Assembly: GCA_018267095.1 (NCBI GenBank)
Contig: JAFDZC010000018.1
Coordinates: 496,001-560,000 of the forward strand
Length of the DNA: 64,000 nt
From: Bacteroidota bacterium
GTDB lineage: Bacteria > Bacteroidota > Bacteroidia > Flavobacteriales > Flavobacteriaceae
Direction of reading: 5' to 3'
The notes under the pieces are model-generated. The model saw only the letters and a program-made list of their open reading frames with translations, was not told the origin of the DNA and did not search any database. Shown here in pieces: positions 17,037-26,761 of this stretch. Within the stretch, counting starts at the first letter, position 1; each line of letters begins with the position of its first letter. The position numbers were made by a program, and so were the translations under genes.

Positions 17037-17125
17037 TTCAGGGCGTGCCCCTGCGGGTCAGGCTTTTCGCTGCAAGTCCTCGCTGCGCTGCGGGCTTTTC
17101 GCTGTAATCCTTCACGCGAGCGTGT
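17037..17125. repeat. GC-rich intergenic repeat (GGGCGTGCCCC...TCGCTG type)
   Basis: This stretch just past the cupin stop is much richer in GC than its surroundings. It has a hairpin-like start (GGGCGTGCCCCTGCGGGTC) and the phrase GGCTTTTCGCTG(C/T)AA twice. From memory, similar elements are scattered between genes in flavobacteria. It lies between convergent genes and may help stop transcription. Confidence 0.5.
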
Positions 17126-17148
17126 AACTGAATCATCGGCCTTTCAAA

Positions 17149-17643
17149 TCATTCAATAATCTTCAAGAATAAGGCTTCGAGTTCATCCATTTGTCCGGTG
17201 CCATTGAATCGAATCTGTCTTGCAATAAAATACAACAGAAACCAAACCACCACCATCAAAAACATTACAAGCAAATCAAAGTTATAAGGTTGGTGCAAAC
17301 TCAGATTTGAATACAACATCGCCCCAAAAACTGTAAAAATTCCGGCTACTATAAAGTGCAGAAACATAAACAAAGTCCAGAGCGTTTGGTCAGGGCCAAA
17401 CAAACCGCGAATATGGGTATGATCTTCTTTGGGTTCAAGTTCTAGGTGTAAATGCGGTGACCAATATTGTTTTTTGGTGCCTGAGACAAACATCCAAATG
17501 TGATTCTCGCAAATCTTGACTCTGAAATCTTCTGATTTTTGCGCGGCAAATGCCTCAAATTTTTGTCGCAATTCATCAGTGTTGGCCGCCACATCCTTGT
17601 AAAACCGAAGGCGTAAACGAATGGTTTGAGTAGTATCCATCAT
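17149..17643 (-). CDS. Conserved membrane protein of unknown function
   Basis: 164 aa. The N-terminal half is a soluble alpha/beta domain (RLRLRFYKDVAANTDELRQKFEAF...HLHLELEPKEDHTHIRGLFGP); the C-terminal half has two membrane helices (about residues 88-108 and 124-142), then a short acidic tail (GQMDELEALFLKIIE). No catalytic motif is visible. It lies between era-cupin and der on the opposite strand. Confidence 0.75.
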   Translation of the reverse strand: MMDTTQTIRLRLRFYKDVAANTDELRQKFEAFAAQKSEDFRVKICENHIWMFVSGTKKQYWSPHLHLELEPKEDHTHIRGLFGPDQTLWTLFMFLHFIVAGIFTVFGAMLYSNLSLHQPYNFDLLVMFLMVVVWFLLYFIARQIRFNGTGQMDELEALFLKIIE

Positions 17644-17738
17644 ACTTAAATAAAATAAAGGTTTGAGTTTTGGCCGTTGAAAATCAGTTTAATCTAAGCT
17701 AATGTAGCAAATTAGTAGCGATTTACCTGATTAAAGTT

Positions 17739-17746
17739 TACCTTTG
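17739..17746 (+). promoter_or_regulatory. TAnnTTTG box of der
   Basis: A perfect TACCTTTG box ends only 14 nt before the der ATG, which predicts a leader of about 8 nt. Confidence 0.6.
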
Positions 17747-17760
17747 CCGCCAATTTTGCA

Positions 17761-19077
17761 ATGAATATGAGTAATATAGTCGCCATTGTCGGAAGACCCA
17801 ACGTCGGAAAATCAACCTTGTTCAACAGACTTATCCAGCGCCGCGAAGCCATCGTTGATTCGGTTTCAGGTGTGACGCGTGATCGCAATTACGGAAAAAG
17901 CGAGTGGAACGGAAAAGCGTTTTCAGTGATTGATACCGGTGGTTATATCCACGGTTCGGATGATGTTTTTGAAGGTGAAATCCGCAAGCAAGTCGAGCTC
18001 GCCATTGATGAGTCAGATGTGATTTTGTTTTTGGTCGATGTCGAAGAAGGCATCACCCCCATGGACGAAACCGTAGCCAAGCTTTTGCGCAAAGTGACCA
18101 AACCGGTTTTGCTGGTGGTGAACAAAGTGGACAATGCCATGCGCGAGAAAGATGCCGTTGAGTTTTACAACCTCGGTCTCGGCGAATATTATACGATTGC
18201 CGGAATGTCAGGCAGTGGCACCGGTGATTTGCTCGATGCGCTTATTGCTGCTTTCCCGGAACAACCCGAACCGACCCAAGAAGAAACTGAATTGCCGCGT
18301 TTTGCCGTGGTGGGTCGCCCGAATGCCGGGAAGTCGAGTTTTATCAATGCGCTCATTGGTGAAGATCGCTTTATGGTCACCGACATTGCCGGAACCACAC
18401 GCGATGCCATTGATATGCGCTACAATCGTTTTGGTTTTGAGTTTAATTTAGTCGATACGGCCGGAATTCGCCGCAAAGCCAAAGTCAAAGAAGATTTAGA
18501 ATTTTATTCAGTCATGCGTTCCGTGCGTGCGATTGAAAATGCCGACGTGTGTATTTTGATGATTGATGCCACCCGCGGATTCGAAAGTCAAGACCAGAAC
18601 ATTTTTTGGTTGGCTCAGAAAAACCGAAAAGGCATTGTGATTTTGGTCAATAAATGGGATTTAGTCGAAAAAGATACGATGTCTACCCGCGACTATACCG
18701 AGAAAATCCGCAAAGAACTCATGCCTTTTACCGATGTGCCTATTTTGTTTGTATCGGCGCTCACCAAACAGCGTTTGCTCAAAGCATTAGAAACCACGGT
18801 TCAGGTATATGAAAGCCGTAAAAACCGTATTTCGACTTCAAAATTCAACGAGCATATGCTCAAAATTATCGAGCACAATCCGCCGCCGGCACTCAAAGGC
18901 AAATACGTCAAAATCAAATTCTGCATGCAGTTGCCCACACCGACTCCTCAATTTGTGTTTTTTGCCAATCTGCCGCAATACGTCAAAGAACCTTATAAGC
19001 GCTTTTTAGAAAACAAAATCCGCGAACAATGGGATTTTTCAGGTGTGCCGATCGATATCTTTATTCGTGAGAAATAA
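17761..19077 (+). CDS. der: Ribosome-assembly GTPase Der (EngA)
   Basis: A 438-aa GTPase with two G domains in tandem, needed for maturation of the large ribosomal subunit. First domain: GRPNVGKS (residues 11-18), DTGG, NKVD. Second: GRPNAGKS (185-192), DTAG, NKWD (297-300). A KH-like C-terminal domain follows ([29 protein letters not shown]). Full length for the family. A second ATG two codons in (17767) is an alternative start. Confidence 0.97.
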   Translation: MNMSNIVAIVGRPNVGKSTLFNRLIQRREAIVDSVSGVTRDRNYGKSEWNGKAFSVIDTGGYIHGSDDVFEGEIRKQVELAIDESDVILFLVDVEEGITPMDETVAKLLRKVTKPVLLVVNKVDNAMREKDAVEFYNLGLGEYYTIAGMSGSGTGDLLDALIAAFPEQPEPTQEETELPRFAVVGRPNAGKSSFINALIGEDRFMVTDIAGTTRDAIDMRYNRFGFEFNLVDTAGIRRKAKVKEDLEFYSVMRSVRAIENADVCILMIDATRGFESQDQNIFWLAQKNRKGIVILVNKWDLVEKDTMSTRDYTEKIRKELMPFTDVPILFVSALTKQRLLKALETTVQVYESRKNRISTSKFNEHMLKIIEHNPPPALKGKYVKIKFCMQLPTPTPQFVFFANLPQYVKEPYKRFLENKIREQWDFSGVPIDIFIREK

Positions 19078-19136
19078 CAGTTGTTTTACTGATTTTTCGG
19101 CATTAAGTCATTAACTTAGGCGTTAAATGATAGACA

Positions 19137-20516
19137 ATGAAAAAGATACTAGCCTTTTTACTGCTTTTCACGTCGGTGCTTTGGGCACAAGTCACACTCA
19201 AAGTAACATCCATTCCGGCCAACACACCGGCCAATAGCACTATTTATTTAGCAGGTTCTGTCAACAATTGGAATCCGGCCGATTCAAATTATACTTTGCA
19301 ACCCGATGGATTGGGGAATTGGCAAATTGTTCTTCCGCAATCTACAGGAACCGTAGAATATAAGTTTACCCGAGGCAGCTGGGCCACGGTTGAAGGAAAC
19401 GCTACCGGAAGTTATTTACCCAATAGAAGTTTTACTTATAACGGCTCGGCACAAACCATTAATTTGACGATTCAATCATGGGAAGATTTGGGCTCCGGAA
19501 ATCCCGGAACCACTGCTTCGAATGTGCAAATTTTAAGCAATTCTTTTGGGATTCCGCAATTGAGCACTACCCGACGAATCTGGCTATATCTGCCGCCTGA
19601 TTATACAACTTCGAGCAAACATTATCCGGTTTTATACATGCAAGACGGGCAAAATTTATTTGACAACCAAACCTCATTTTCTGGAGAATGGCAAGTGGAT
19701 GAAACGCTCAATTCTTTGTTCAATCAAGGCGATTACGGCGCTATTGTCGTAGGTATTGACAACGGAGGCGCCAACCGACTCAATGAATATTCACCATGGG
19801 TCAATGCGCAATACGGCGGAGGTCAGGGCGATGCGTATATGCAGTTTCTCACCCAAACCCTCAAGCCCTATATAGATGCCAATTATCGAACCAGAACAGA
19901 GCCGTCTTTGAATGCACTCATAGGCAGTTCGATGGGCGGCCTCATTGCCACTTATGGTGCCTGTGCTTATCCGAATGCCTTTCAAAAAGTGGGTTCGATG
20001 AGTCCGGCCTATTGGTTTTGTTTGAATGATTTGAACAGCTATATCAACAATTCAGTTTCTGGTTTGCAAAACCACCGATTTTACTTTGTTTCGGGCACGA
20101 ATGAATCGAGTTCAATGGTTCCCGACATCAACACCATCAAAAACAATTTGACACTCAAGGGGCTTACGGCTGCCAATACGCGTACCAAATTCGACAGTTA
20201 TGGCGTTCATTCTGAAAGCTATTGGCGTGGAGAATTCGGCGCTTTATATCAGTGGTTGTTTGCCGGAGAGAATTTATCTACAAATCAAATTAAAAAACCT
20301 TCCATCAGTCTTGTTCAATTAAATTCAGGGCAAGTTTATCTGGAAGGAATTCAGAACAAAGCTTCTTTTGAACTGTATGATTCATGGGGTAAAAAAGTTA
20401 AATCTTTTGAATTATTTGATGGTATTTTTGAAATCACCGACGGACTTTCGGCAGGCGTCTATATTTTAAAAAGTACTCAACTCGATATCAAACCTTTAAA
20501 AGTAATTCAAAAATAA
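19137..20516 (+). CDS. T9SS-secreted esterase with starch-binding-like domain
   Basis: 459 aa. A signal peptide is followed by a CBM20-like beta domain (about residues 20-115, with IYLAGSVNNWNPAD), then a putative-esterase (FrmB/Fes-type) alpha/beta-hydrolase: YMQDGQNLF, the nucleophile elbow G-S-S-M-G with Ser265, and a late His (YGVHSESYW). The last 65 residues are a type A T9SS sorting tail ending GVYILKSTQLDIKPLKVIQK. Likely a surface or extracellular esterase on carbohydrate or siderophore esters; the substrate is unknown. It ends in a strong terminator. Confidence 0.87.
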   Translation: MKKILAFLLLFTSVLWAQVTLKVTSIPANTPANSTIYLAGSVNNWNPADSNYTLQPDGLGNWQIVLPQSTGTVEYKFTRGSWATVEGNATGSYLPNRSFTYNGSAQTINLTIQSWEDLGSGNPGTTASNVQILSNSFGIPQLSTTRRIWLYLPPDYTTSSKHYPVLYMQDGQNLFDNQTSFSGEWQVDETLNSLFNQGDYGAIVVGIDNGGANRLNEYSPWVNAQYGGGQGDAYMQFLTQTLKPYIDANYRTRTEPSLNALIGSSMGGLIATYGACAYPNAFQKVGSMSPAYWFCLNDLNSYINNSVSGLQNHRFYFVSGTNESSSMVPDINTIKNNLTLKGLTAANTRTKFDSYGVHSESYWRGEFGALYQWLFAGENLSTNQIKKPSISLVQLNSGQVYLEGIQNKASFELYDSWGKKVKSFELFDGIFEITDGLSAGVYILKSTQLDIKPLKVIQK

Positions 20517-20542
20517 AAGCAGCCTTTTGAGACTGCTTTTTT
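20515..20542. terminator. Terminator between the esterase and the TPM operon
   Basis: An 8-bp stem AAAAGCAG / CTGCTTTT (20515-20522, 20533-20540) with flanking A's and T's, so it can serve the convergent genes on both sides. Confidence 0.8.
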
Positions 20543-20558
20543 ATTATGATCTAATTGT

Positions 20559-21362
20559 TTACCAACTTCCGCCGCTTCCGCCGCCGCTGAATCCGCCGCC
20601 GCCGAAGCCGCCTCCAAATCCACCACCGCCAAAACCGCCGCCGGAGCTTCCGCCGCCAAAACTTCCACTGCCAAAACCGCCTCGGCCCAGACTGCTCAGA
20701 ATGATGGCGTCCATCAAACTGGTTCCGCCACCGATGCCGCCTGAATTTCCGCCGCCGCCTTTTTTGCTTTTAGAAATGATGACCAGCAAAATGATCACAA
20801 AAATAATAATCGGTAAAACCGGAAATGATTTCTTGTGCTTTTTGTGTTTTGGATCGGCTTTGTATTTGCCTTTAAAAACGTCGATGATCGCATCGGTTCC
20901 TTTGTCTAATCCGGCATAAAAATCACCTTTTTTAAATTCGGGAACAATTACATTGCGCGTAATTTCTCCACCAATTCCGGCCGTGAGTCGATCTTCAAGT
21001 CCGTATCCGGCTGAGATCCAGATTTTCTTTTCGGCTTTGGCCAGTAAAATGATAACGCCGTTGTCGTTTTGTTCGCTTCCGCCAATGCCCCATGCGTGGC
21101 CCCATTTCGGAGTCAGAATACCAATATCTTCGCCTTTGAGGCTTTCAATAGTGATGACTACAATTTGCGTCGAAGTTGAGTCAGCATAGCGAATGAGTTT
21201 TTGTTCTAAAGCCGATTTGTTTTCCGGGCTTAAAATCTGCGCATAATCATAAACGCTGGTTTGCAAATCGGGTTTTTTCGGAATCTCGAATTGCGCCCAA
21301 AGATTCATCGTGACCAACAAGCAAAAGGCGAGTAAGCTTTTGAATAGTATTTTTGTTTTCAT
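20559..21362 (-). CDS. TPM-domain membrane protein (YgcG family)
   Basis: 267 aa: a signal peptide (LLAFCLLVTMNLWAQ), a TPM domain (about residues 30-160, VYDYAQILSPENKSALEQKL...STQIVVITIESLKG...NDNGVIILLAKAEKKIWISAGYGLEDRLT), one membrane helix (VLPIIIFVIILLVII, about 182-196) and a tail made almost only of Gly, Ser and Phe. The family is tied to membrane or photosystem protein turnover and often accompanies LemA, as here. The ATG shares its A with the TGA of the preceding TPM gene. Confidence 0.88.
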   Translation of the reverse strand: MKTKILFKSLLAFCLLVTMNLWAQFEIPKKPDLQTSVYDYAQILSPENKSALEQKLIRYADSTSTQIVVITIESLKGEDIGILTPKWGHAWGIGGSEQNDNGVIILLAKAEKKIWISAGYGLEDRLTAGIGGEITRNVIVPEFKKGDFYAGLDKGTDAIIDVFKGKYKADPKHKKHKKSFPVLPIIIFVIILLVIISKSKKGGGGNSGGIGGGTSLMDAIILSSLGRGGFGSGSFGGGSSGGGFGGGGFGGGFGGGGFSGGGSGGSW

Positions 21363-21799
21363 CAGCCTACAGAAATTTCGTTTGACAATTCGTTGGTGTC
21401 ATCATCGGCAAACGGAAAGAATTTTTTGAGTTCTTGTCCGGCCAAAGTGATTCCGTCGACTAATCCTTGCGCAAAGCGTCCGGCTTTAAAATGATTGGCC
21501 ATGACCTCTTTAGTGCTGTCCCAAAAATCATCGCTTACCAAATCATTGATGCCTTGATCGCCGCAAATAGCAAATGCTCGATCTTCGACCGCTACATAAA
21601 TGAGTACGCCGTTTTTGAGCTCGGTTTTGTGCATATCGAGTAAATGAAAAACTTCCAAAGCGCGCTCATAGGCCGCCTTGGAAGCTGTTTTTTCAATGTG
21701 AACCCTGATTTCGCCCGAAGTTGCTTTCTCGGCCAAACGAATGGCTTCAACGATTGCAGCTTCATCGTCTTTGGTCAAGAAATCTTCAACTTTTGACAT
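21362..21799 (-). CDS. Cytoplasmic TPM-domain protein
   Basis: 145 aa without a signal peptide or membrane helix: a stand-alone TPM domain (AAIVEAIRLAEKATSGEIRVHIE...TELKNGVLIYVAVEDRAFAICGDQGIND). It follows lemA by 10 nt and overlaps the next TPM gene by one base. The LemA-TPM-TPM order is a recurring cluster in Bacteroidota. Function is unproven. Confidence 0.87.
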   Translation of the reverse strand: MSKVEDFLTKDDEAAIVEAIRLAEKATSGEIRVHIEKTASKAAYERALEVFHLLDMHKTELKNGVLIYVAVEDRAFAICGDQGINDLVSDDFWDSTKEVMANHFKAGRFAQGLVDGITLAGQELKKFFPFADDDTNELSNEISVG

Positions 21800-21809
21800 G
21801 AATCAAATT

Positions 21810-22391
21810 TTAGAATTTTACTTCAACCGGTTTATCCGCACCTTCCGCTGATTTGAAGTATGGTTTTTCAGCATAACTGCCCAAGAAAATACTTTGCGGC
21901 ATGGCCAAAACATAACCGTTGTAGGCTTGAACTGATTCGTTGAAGCGCGTTCTGGCAGTTAAGATTTGGTTCTCGGTGCTGGCCAATTCATCTTGTAATT
22001 TCAAGAAGTTTTCATTGGCTTTGAGTTGCGGATATTGTTCTACCGAAACCAATAATCGCGACAATGACGAAGTCACGCCGGTTTGCGCCTGTTGAAACTG
22101 ATTCATTTGCTCCGGAGTAATGTTACTCGGGTCAATGGTTACCGAAGTGGCTTTAGCACGCGCTTCAATCACCGCAGTTAAAGTACTTTTTTCAAAGTCA
22201 GCAGCACCTTTTACGGTGTTGACCAAATTGCCAATCAAGTCGTTTCGTCTTTGGTAAGCGGTTTCTACATTACCCCATTCTTTTCCAACGGCTTGGTTGT
22301 ATCGCAAAGCCGAGTTTTTGACGTTCATATAATAAAAAATCAAGAGTAGAACCACTCCACCAATAATTATCCAAGGCAAAAATTTTCTCAT
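21810..22391 (-). CDS. LemA family protein
   Basis: 193 aa: one N-terminal membrane helix (WIIIGGVVLLLIFYYMNV), then the LemA four-helix bundle with the family motifs (VETAYQRRNDLIGNLVNTVKGAADFEKSTL, SRLLVSVEQYPQLKANENFLKLQDELASTENQILTARTRFNESVQAYN). The helical domain lies at the membrane surface. Role unknown; it forms an operon with the two TPM genes. Confidence 0.95.
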   Translation of the reverse strand: MRKFLPWIIIGGVVLLLIFYYMNVKNSALRYNQAVGKEWGNVETAYQRRNDLIGNLVNTVKGAADFEKSTLTAVIEARAKATSVTIDPSNITPEQMNQFQQAQTGVTSSLSRLLVSVEQYPQLKANENFLKLQDELASTENQILTARTRFNESVQAYNGYVLAMPQSIFLGSYAEKPYFKSAEGADKPVEVKF

Positions 22392-22434
22392 GTTTGTTCG
22401 ATTTAATGTTTAATATATAGTTTTAATTTTAAGC

Positions 22435-22767
22435 TTACAGTTCTTCTTTGATTTTGAGCAATTGCTCTTTGATTCCCTCCAATTTGTTGATGATCTCATA
22501 CTTGTCGAGCGATTTTTTCTGTCCTTCTTTCAAATGCGTTTTGGCGCCTTCAAGGGTAAATCCGCGCTCTTTGACCAAATGATAAATTAGTTGCAGATTT
22601 TTGACATCTTCTTGGGTAAACATCCGGTTGCCCTTGGCGTTTTTCTTGGGTTTCAGAATATCGAATTCCTTGTCCCAAAATCGAATCAGCGATGCGTTTA
22701 CATTAAATGCTTTGGCCAGTTCGCCTATGCTGAAATATCTTTTGTCGGGTGATAATTGTACTTGCAT
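22435..22767 (-). CDS. MerR family transcription regulator
   Basis: 110 aa, an N-terminal winged helix of MerR type (YFSIGELAKAFNVNASLIRFWDKEFDILKPKKNAKGNRMFTQEDV) followed by a dimer helix. It lacks any ligand or metal-binding cysteines, so it is a short regulator of the type found beside M23 peptidases in Bacteroidota. Its start overlaps the stop of the peptidase gene by one base. Confidence 0.92.
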   Translation of the reverse strand: MQVQLSPDKRYFSIGELAKAFNVNASLIRFWDKEFDILKPKKNAKGNRMFTQEDVKNLQLIYHLVKERGFTLEGAKTHLKEGQKKSLDKYEIINKLEGIKEQLLKIKEEL

Positions 22768-23744
22768 CAGTCTAATGATTGGTTTTCTTGGTTAGCTAAT
22801 TTTGAAATGGCCGCGTATTCTGCCGCCGAGATATTTCCGTAATAATAATTGAGCGGATTGACCACTTCGCCGCCTTTGTGCACTTCGTAATGCAGGTGTG
22901 GAGCCTCTGAGCGTCCGGTGCTGCCCACGTAGCCAATAACATCGCCGCGTTTGACGCTTTGTCCGGCACGACAATTATAACGGCTCAAATGCCCGTATAG
23001 TGTTTCGTATCCGTAACCGTGGCGAATGACGATGTGATTCCCATACCCCGAAGCGGTATTGTCGGCACGCGCGACCACTCCGTCGCCGGTAGCGTAAATA
23101 GGCGTTCCGGTTTTGGCCGAAAAATCCATGCCTTCATGAAACTTGCGCACTTTGGTAAACGGGTCGGTTCTGTACCCAAAACCCGAAGCCATCTGCCGCA
23201 ATTGCTCGTTTTTAACCGGTTGAATCGCCGGAATCGCCGCGAGTAATTTGTTTTTTTCTTTGGCCAATTTTAAAATTTCATCCAATGATTTGGATTGAAT
23301 CACGAGCTCTTTGGCAATCACATCCATGCGTTTTGAAGTGCTCACCACCAGCTCAGAATTGTCATAACCTTCGAGTTCCTGATAACGATTAACCCCGCCA
23401 AATCCGGCTTTTCGTTGTTCTTCCGAAATGGGAGCCGTGTTAAAATAGGTTCTGTAAATATGGTTGTCGCGGTCTTCAACATTGGCCAAAACTTCTTCAA
23501 CCTGATCCATTTTTTTGTTCAAAATGGCATATTGTAGTTTAAAATTGTCAATCTCGCGGGTCAGCAAACGGTCTTTGGGCGTTTCAAAAAAAGGCGTGTT
23601 CAAAAGAACCACAAAACTCAAAAAACCAAACAGCGCCGAAGCCAGTAAAAACAAGGCAGCATATCCGAATTTTGTTCGCTTTTTGGTCTTGATTTTTCGG
23701 TAGGCCAAATTTTCGGAATCGTAATAATATTTTACCTTCGCCAT
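22767..23744 (-). CDS. M23 family (LytM-type) peptidoglycan endopeptidase
   Basis: 325 aa. One N-terminal membrane helix (about residues 30-50, AALFLLASALFGFLSFVVLL), a coiled-coil region, then an M23 zinc peptidase at about 190-305. The zinc ligands are visible: H203 and D207 in HEGMD and H285 in the HLHYE motif (283-287). It would cut cross-links in the cell wall from the periplasmic face of the inner membrane. First gene of the MerR/LemA/TPM operon. Confidence 0.93.
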   Translation of the reverse strand: MAKVKYYYDSENLAYRKIKTKKRTKFGYAALFLLASALFGFLSFVVLLNTPFFETPKDRLLTREIDNFKLQYAILNKKMDQVEEVLANVEDRDNHIYRTYFNTAPISEEQRKAGFGGVNRYQELEGYDNSELVVSTSKRMDVIAKELVIQSKSLDEILKLAKEKNKLLAAIPAIQPVKNEQLRQMASGFGYRTDPFTKVRKFHEGMDFSAKTGTPIYATGDGVVARADNTASGYGNHIVIRHGYGYETLYGHLSRYNCRAGQSVKRGDVIGYVGSTGRSEAPHLHYEVHKGGEVVNPLNYYYGNISAAEYAAISKLANQENQSLD

Positions 23745-23758
23745 GTTTTAAAAAATCC

Positions 23759-23766
23759 TATTTTTG
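23759..23766 (+). promoter_or_regulatory. TAnnTTTG box, possible alaS promoter
   Basis: TATTTTTG matches the -7 consensus but lies 267 nt before the alaS ATG, with an intergenic repeat in the leader. It faces the M23 promoter box at 23790-23797. Confidence 0.3.
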
Positions 23767-23789
23767 CGCTCAGAAAAACGTTGGTCGAG

Positions 23790-23797
23790 CAAATTTA
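23790..23797 (-). promoter_or_regulatory. TAnnTTTG box of the M23-MerR-LemA-TPM operon
   Basis: On the minus strand the box reads TAAATTTG, a perfect match, 46 nt before the peptidase ATG at 23744. Confidence 0.5.
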
Positions 23798-23854
23798 AAA
23801 AATGTTTCGATTGCTAGGCTGCTTTTTCGGCAATATTAATTTTTTGGCGCCTTT

Positions 23855-23945
23855 TCCGGCTGTCCGCTGTATCTTTTCCGCCCTCAAGCTGAGTTGTAAA
23901 CCGGCCAAATAATTCGGGCGCAAAAGGATGCCGCTTCCATTCGGG
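23855..23945 (-). repeat. Intergenic structured repeat, copy 1
   Basis: Begins with CCGGCTGTCCGCTGTAT and ends with AAAAGGATGCCGCTTCCATTC, matching the ends of the copies at 44379, 50673 and 54681 and, on the other strand, the copy at 52035. The middle differs between copies. It lies in the leader of alaS. Confidence 0.5.
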
Positions 23946-24032
23946 GCGTTTTTGTTGACGCGTTTGCTCAAACATCGGTTTCCCCGGAGTTTATTGGTCA
24001 GTCGCCTCAATCACGTTCAAAAAACCAACAAA

Positions 24033-26669
24033 ATGACATCACAAGAAATCCGCAAGAAGTATCTTGACTTTTTTCAAAGCAAAAATCACTTAATCGTTCC
24101 TTCGGCACCTATTGTGCTCAAAGACGATCCGACCTTGATGTTCAACAACTCGGGGATGGCCCAGTTCAAAGAGTATTTCTTGGGCAATGCCACGCCTAAA
24201 AGCCCGCGTATAGCCGACACCCAAAAATGTCTGCGCGTATCTGGCAAACACAATGATTTGGAAGACGTAGGTTTTGATACCTACCACCACACCATGTTTG
24301 AAATGTTGGGCAATTGGTCTTTTGGGGATTATTTCAAAAAAGAAGCCATTACCTGGAGTTGGGAACTACTCACAGAAGTATATAAATTGCCCAAAGACAG
24401 ACTGTATGTAACGGTTTTTGAAGGTGATGAAAAAGAAGGCATTCCGCGGTCGGTGGAAGCTTTGGCTTGCTGGCAAAAATTAGTGCCTGAAAACCACATA
24501 GTTTTTGGGAATAAAAAAGACAACTTTTGGGAGATGGGCGAGCAAGGGCCTTGTGGTCCGTGTACCGAAATTCATTTTGACGGACGAAGCGACCAAGAAA
24601 GAGCCTTGGTGCCCGGAGAATCCCTGGTCAATAAAGACCATCCTGAAGTTATTGAAATCTGGAACAATGTCTTTATGATGTTCAACAGATTAAAAGACGG
24701 AAGCTTAGAGCCTTTACCGCAAAAGCACGTAGATACCGGAATGGGCTTTGAGCGTTTGGTACGAATCATACAAAAAAAGTCTTCTAACTATGACAGTGAT
24801 GTTTTTACACCACTGATTGCCCAAGTGGAGCAAATTACCGGATTTAAATATACTTCTGACGAAATCAAAGATATTTCTGAAGAACAAAACAAAACCAACA
24901 TTGCCATTCGTGTAGTGGTGGATCACGTCCGCGCCGTGGCTTTTGCCATTGCCGACGGTCAGTTGCCCTCGAACACCGGAGCAGGTTATGTAATACGTCG
25001 AATTCTGCGTCGCGCCATTCGTTACGGATTTACGTTTTTGAATACCAAAGAACCTTTTATCAACCAGTTGGTGGCTGTTTTGGCTGATCAGATGGGTGAC
25101 TTCTTTCCGGAGATTAGAGCTCAAAAAGCATTGGTAACCAATGTGATTCGCGAAGAAGAAGCCTCGTTTTTGAGAACACTCGAGCAAGGGTTACAATTGC
25201 TAGACAAAGTAGTAGCCGAAACTTCAGGTAAAGAAGTCAAAGGCGAAAAAGTATTTGAACTCTACGATACTTTTGGTTTTCCGAAAGATTTAACGGCCTT
25301 GATTCTCAAAGAAAAAGGTTATACCTACAACGAAGCCGAATTTGACACAGAACTCGAGAAACAAAAAGCGCGTTCGCGAGCCGCTTCAGAAGTAGCTACC
25401 GATGATTGGACTGTGCTCATAGACGGAAACGTCGAGCAATTTGTAGGCTACGATCAAACCGAAAATCAAGTCAAAATCACACGTTACCGCAAAATCGATT
25501 CTAAGAAAGACGGTGTTTTGTATCAAATCGTCCTCGATGCGACTCCGTTTTATCCGGAGGGTGGCGGACAAGTGGGCGATAAAGGTGTACTGACTTCGGC
25601 CAATGAACGCATCGAAATCATTGACACCAAAAAAGAAAACAACTTGATTTTGCATTTGGCCAAAAAACTACCCGAGAATGTTTCGGCTGGTTTTACGGCA
25701 CAAGTCAATACCGATTTGCGCACAGCAACATCCAAAAATCACTCGGCCACGCACTTGATGCATTTGGCTTTGCGCACGATTTTGGGAACGCATGTGGAGC
25801 AAAAAGGCTCACTCGTGGCACCTAATTATTTGCGTTTTGATTTTTCACATTTCAGTAAAGTTACCGACGAAGAATTGCAACAAGTAGAAGCTTTTGTCAA
25901 TGCGCGCATCGCAGAGCAACTCTCGTTGGTTGAACACAGAAATATTCCCATTGAGCAAGCTTTGGCACTAGGAGCCATGGCGCTTTTTGGTGAGAAATAC
26001 GGCGACAGCGTGCGCATGATTGAATTTGGACAAAGCAAGGAATTGTGTGGCGGCATCCACGTGAAAAACACCGCCGATATTTGGCATTTTAAAATTGTTT
26101 CTGAAGGCGCTGTAGCTGCCGGAATTCGTCGTATTGAAGCCATCACGGGCGATGCGGTGAAAGACTTTTTTAGCCAACAAGAAAACGCTTTGGCAGCCAT
26201 CAAAGAAACACTCAAAAATCCGCAGGATACGCTCAAGGCGGTGGTTTCATTGCAAGAAGAAAATGCCAAACTGGCCAAGCAAATCGAGGCTTTGATGAAA
26301 GACAAAGTAAAAGGCATGACTGCGCAAATTGCCTCGGAATTTCAAGAAATTAACGGCGTTGCGTTTTTGGCCAAACAAATTGATTTGGATGCTTCGGGCG
26401 CGAAAGATTTAGCTTATGAATTAGGTCAAAACAAGCAAAATGCTTTCTTGCTTTTGGCTACCGCCGATGAGGGAAAACCGATGCTCACTTGTTATATCTC
26501 AAAAGAACTCGTCGACAGTAAAGGCCTCAATGCCGGAGCTGTGGTGCGGGAGCTCGGAAAATACATTCAAGGCGGTGGCGGCGGTCAACCGTTTTTTGCC
26601 ACAGCCGGCGGTAAAAATCCAGCCGGAATTGCCGAAGCTTTGCAATATGCTATTGATTTTATTAAGTAA
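24033..26669 (+). CDS. alaS: Alanine-tRNA ligase
   Basis: 878 aa from the ATG at 24033; the upstream in-frame ATG at 23928 lies in the repeat and adds a non-homologous leader. It charges tRNA-Ala. The catalytic class II core opens with [16 protein letters not shown]...[17 protein letters not shown]. The editing domain has the zinc motifs HSATH (residues 570-574) and CGGIH (672-676). The C-Ala domain closes the protein with [22 protein letters not shown]. Length is typical. Confidence 0.98.
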   Translation: MTSQEIRKKYLDFFQSKNHLIVPSAPIVLKDDPTLMFNNSGMAQFKEYFLGNATPKSPRIADTQKCLRVSGKHNDLEDVGFDTYHHTMFEMLGNWSFGDYFKKEAITWSWELLTEVYKLPKDRLYVTVFEGDEKEGIPRSVEALACWQKLVPENHIVFGNKKDNFWEMGEQGPCGPCTEIHFDGRSDQERALVPGESLVNKDHPEVIEIWNNVFMMFNRLKDGSLEPLPQKHVDTGMGFERLVRIIQKKSSNYDSDVFTPLIAQVEQITGFKYTSDEIKDISEEQNKTNIAIRVVVDHVRAVAFAIADGQLPSNTGAGYVIRRILRRAIRYGFTFLNTKEPFINQLVAVLADQMGDFFPEIRAQKALVTNVIREEEASFLRTLEQGLQLLDKVVAETSGKEVKGEKVFELYDTFGFPKDLTALILKEKGYTYNEAEFDTELEKQKARSRAASEVATDDWTVLIDGNVEQFVGYDQTENQVKITRYRKIDSKKDGVLYQIVLDATPFYPEGGGQVGDKGVLTSANERIEIIDTKKENNLILHLAKKLPENVSAGFTAQVNTDLRTATSKNHSATHLMHLALRTILGTHVEQKGSLVAPNYLRFDFSHFSKVTDEELQQVEAFVNARIAEQLSLVEHRNIPIEQALALGAMALFGEKYGDSVRMIEFGQSKELCGGIHVKNTADIWHFKIVSEGAVAAGIRRIEAITGDAVKDFFSQQENALAAIKETLKNPQDTLKAVVSLQEENAKLAKQIEALMKDKVKGMTAQIASEFQEINGVAFLAKQIDLDASGAKDLAYELGQNKQNAFLLLATADEGKPMLTCYISKELVDSKGLNAGAVVRELGKYIQGGGGGQPFFATAGGKNPAGIAEALQYAIDFIK

Positions 26670-26727
26670 AAACCAGTTTTAACGCATTCGATAACAAGTT
26701 TTTATTTTTTTATTTAAAGCTTTTTAG

Positions 26728-26735
26728 TTTATTTG
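26728..26735 (+). promoter_or_regulatory. Candidate -7 box of the lipoprotein gene
   Basis: TTTATTTG matches TAnnTTTG at 7 of 8 positions and lies 26 nt before the ATG. Confidence 0.35.
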
Positions 26736-26761
26736 TGCGGACTAAACCAAGTGCTAACCCT

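Noticed and set aside
20527-20919. 130-codon proline-rich plus-strand frame
   Set aside because: It is the complement of the Gly-rich tail of the TPM protein; the PPP pattern comes from GGN codons.
23928-24032. Upstream ATG extending alaS by 35 codons
   Set aside because: The added residues come from the intergenic repeat and do not resemble AlaS; the ATG at 24033 starts the conserved N-terminus.
25826-26317. 163-codon minus-strand frame inside alaS
   Set aside because: Antisense to the conserved editing and C-Ala domains of alaS.
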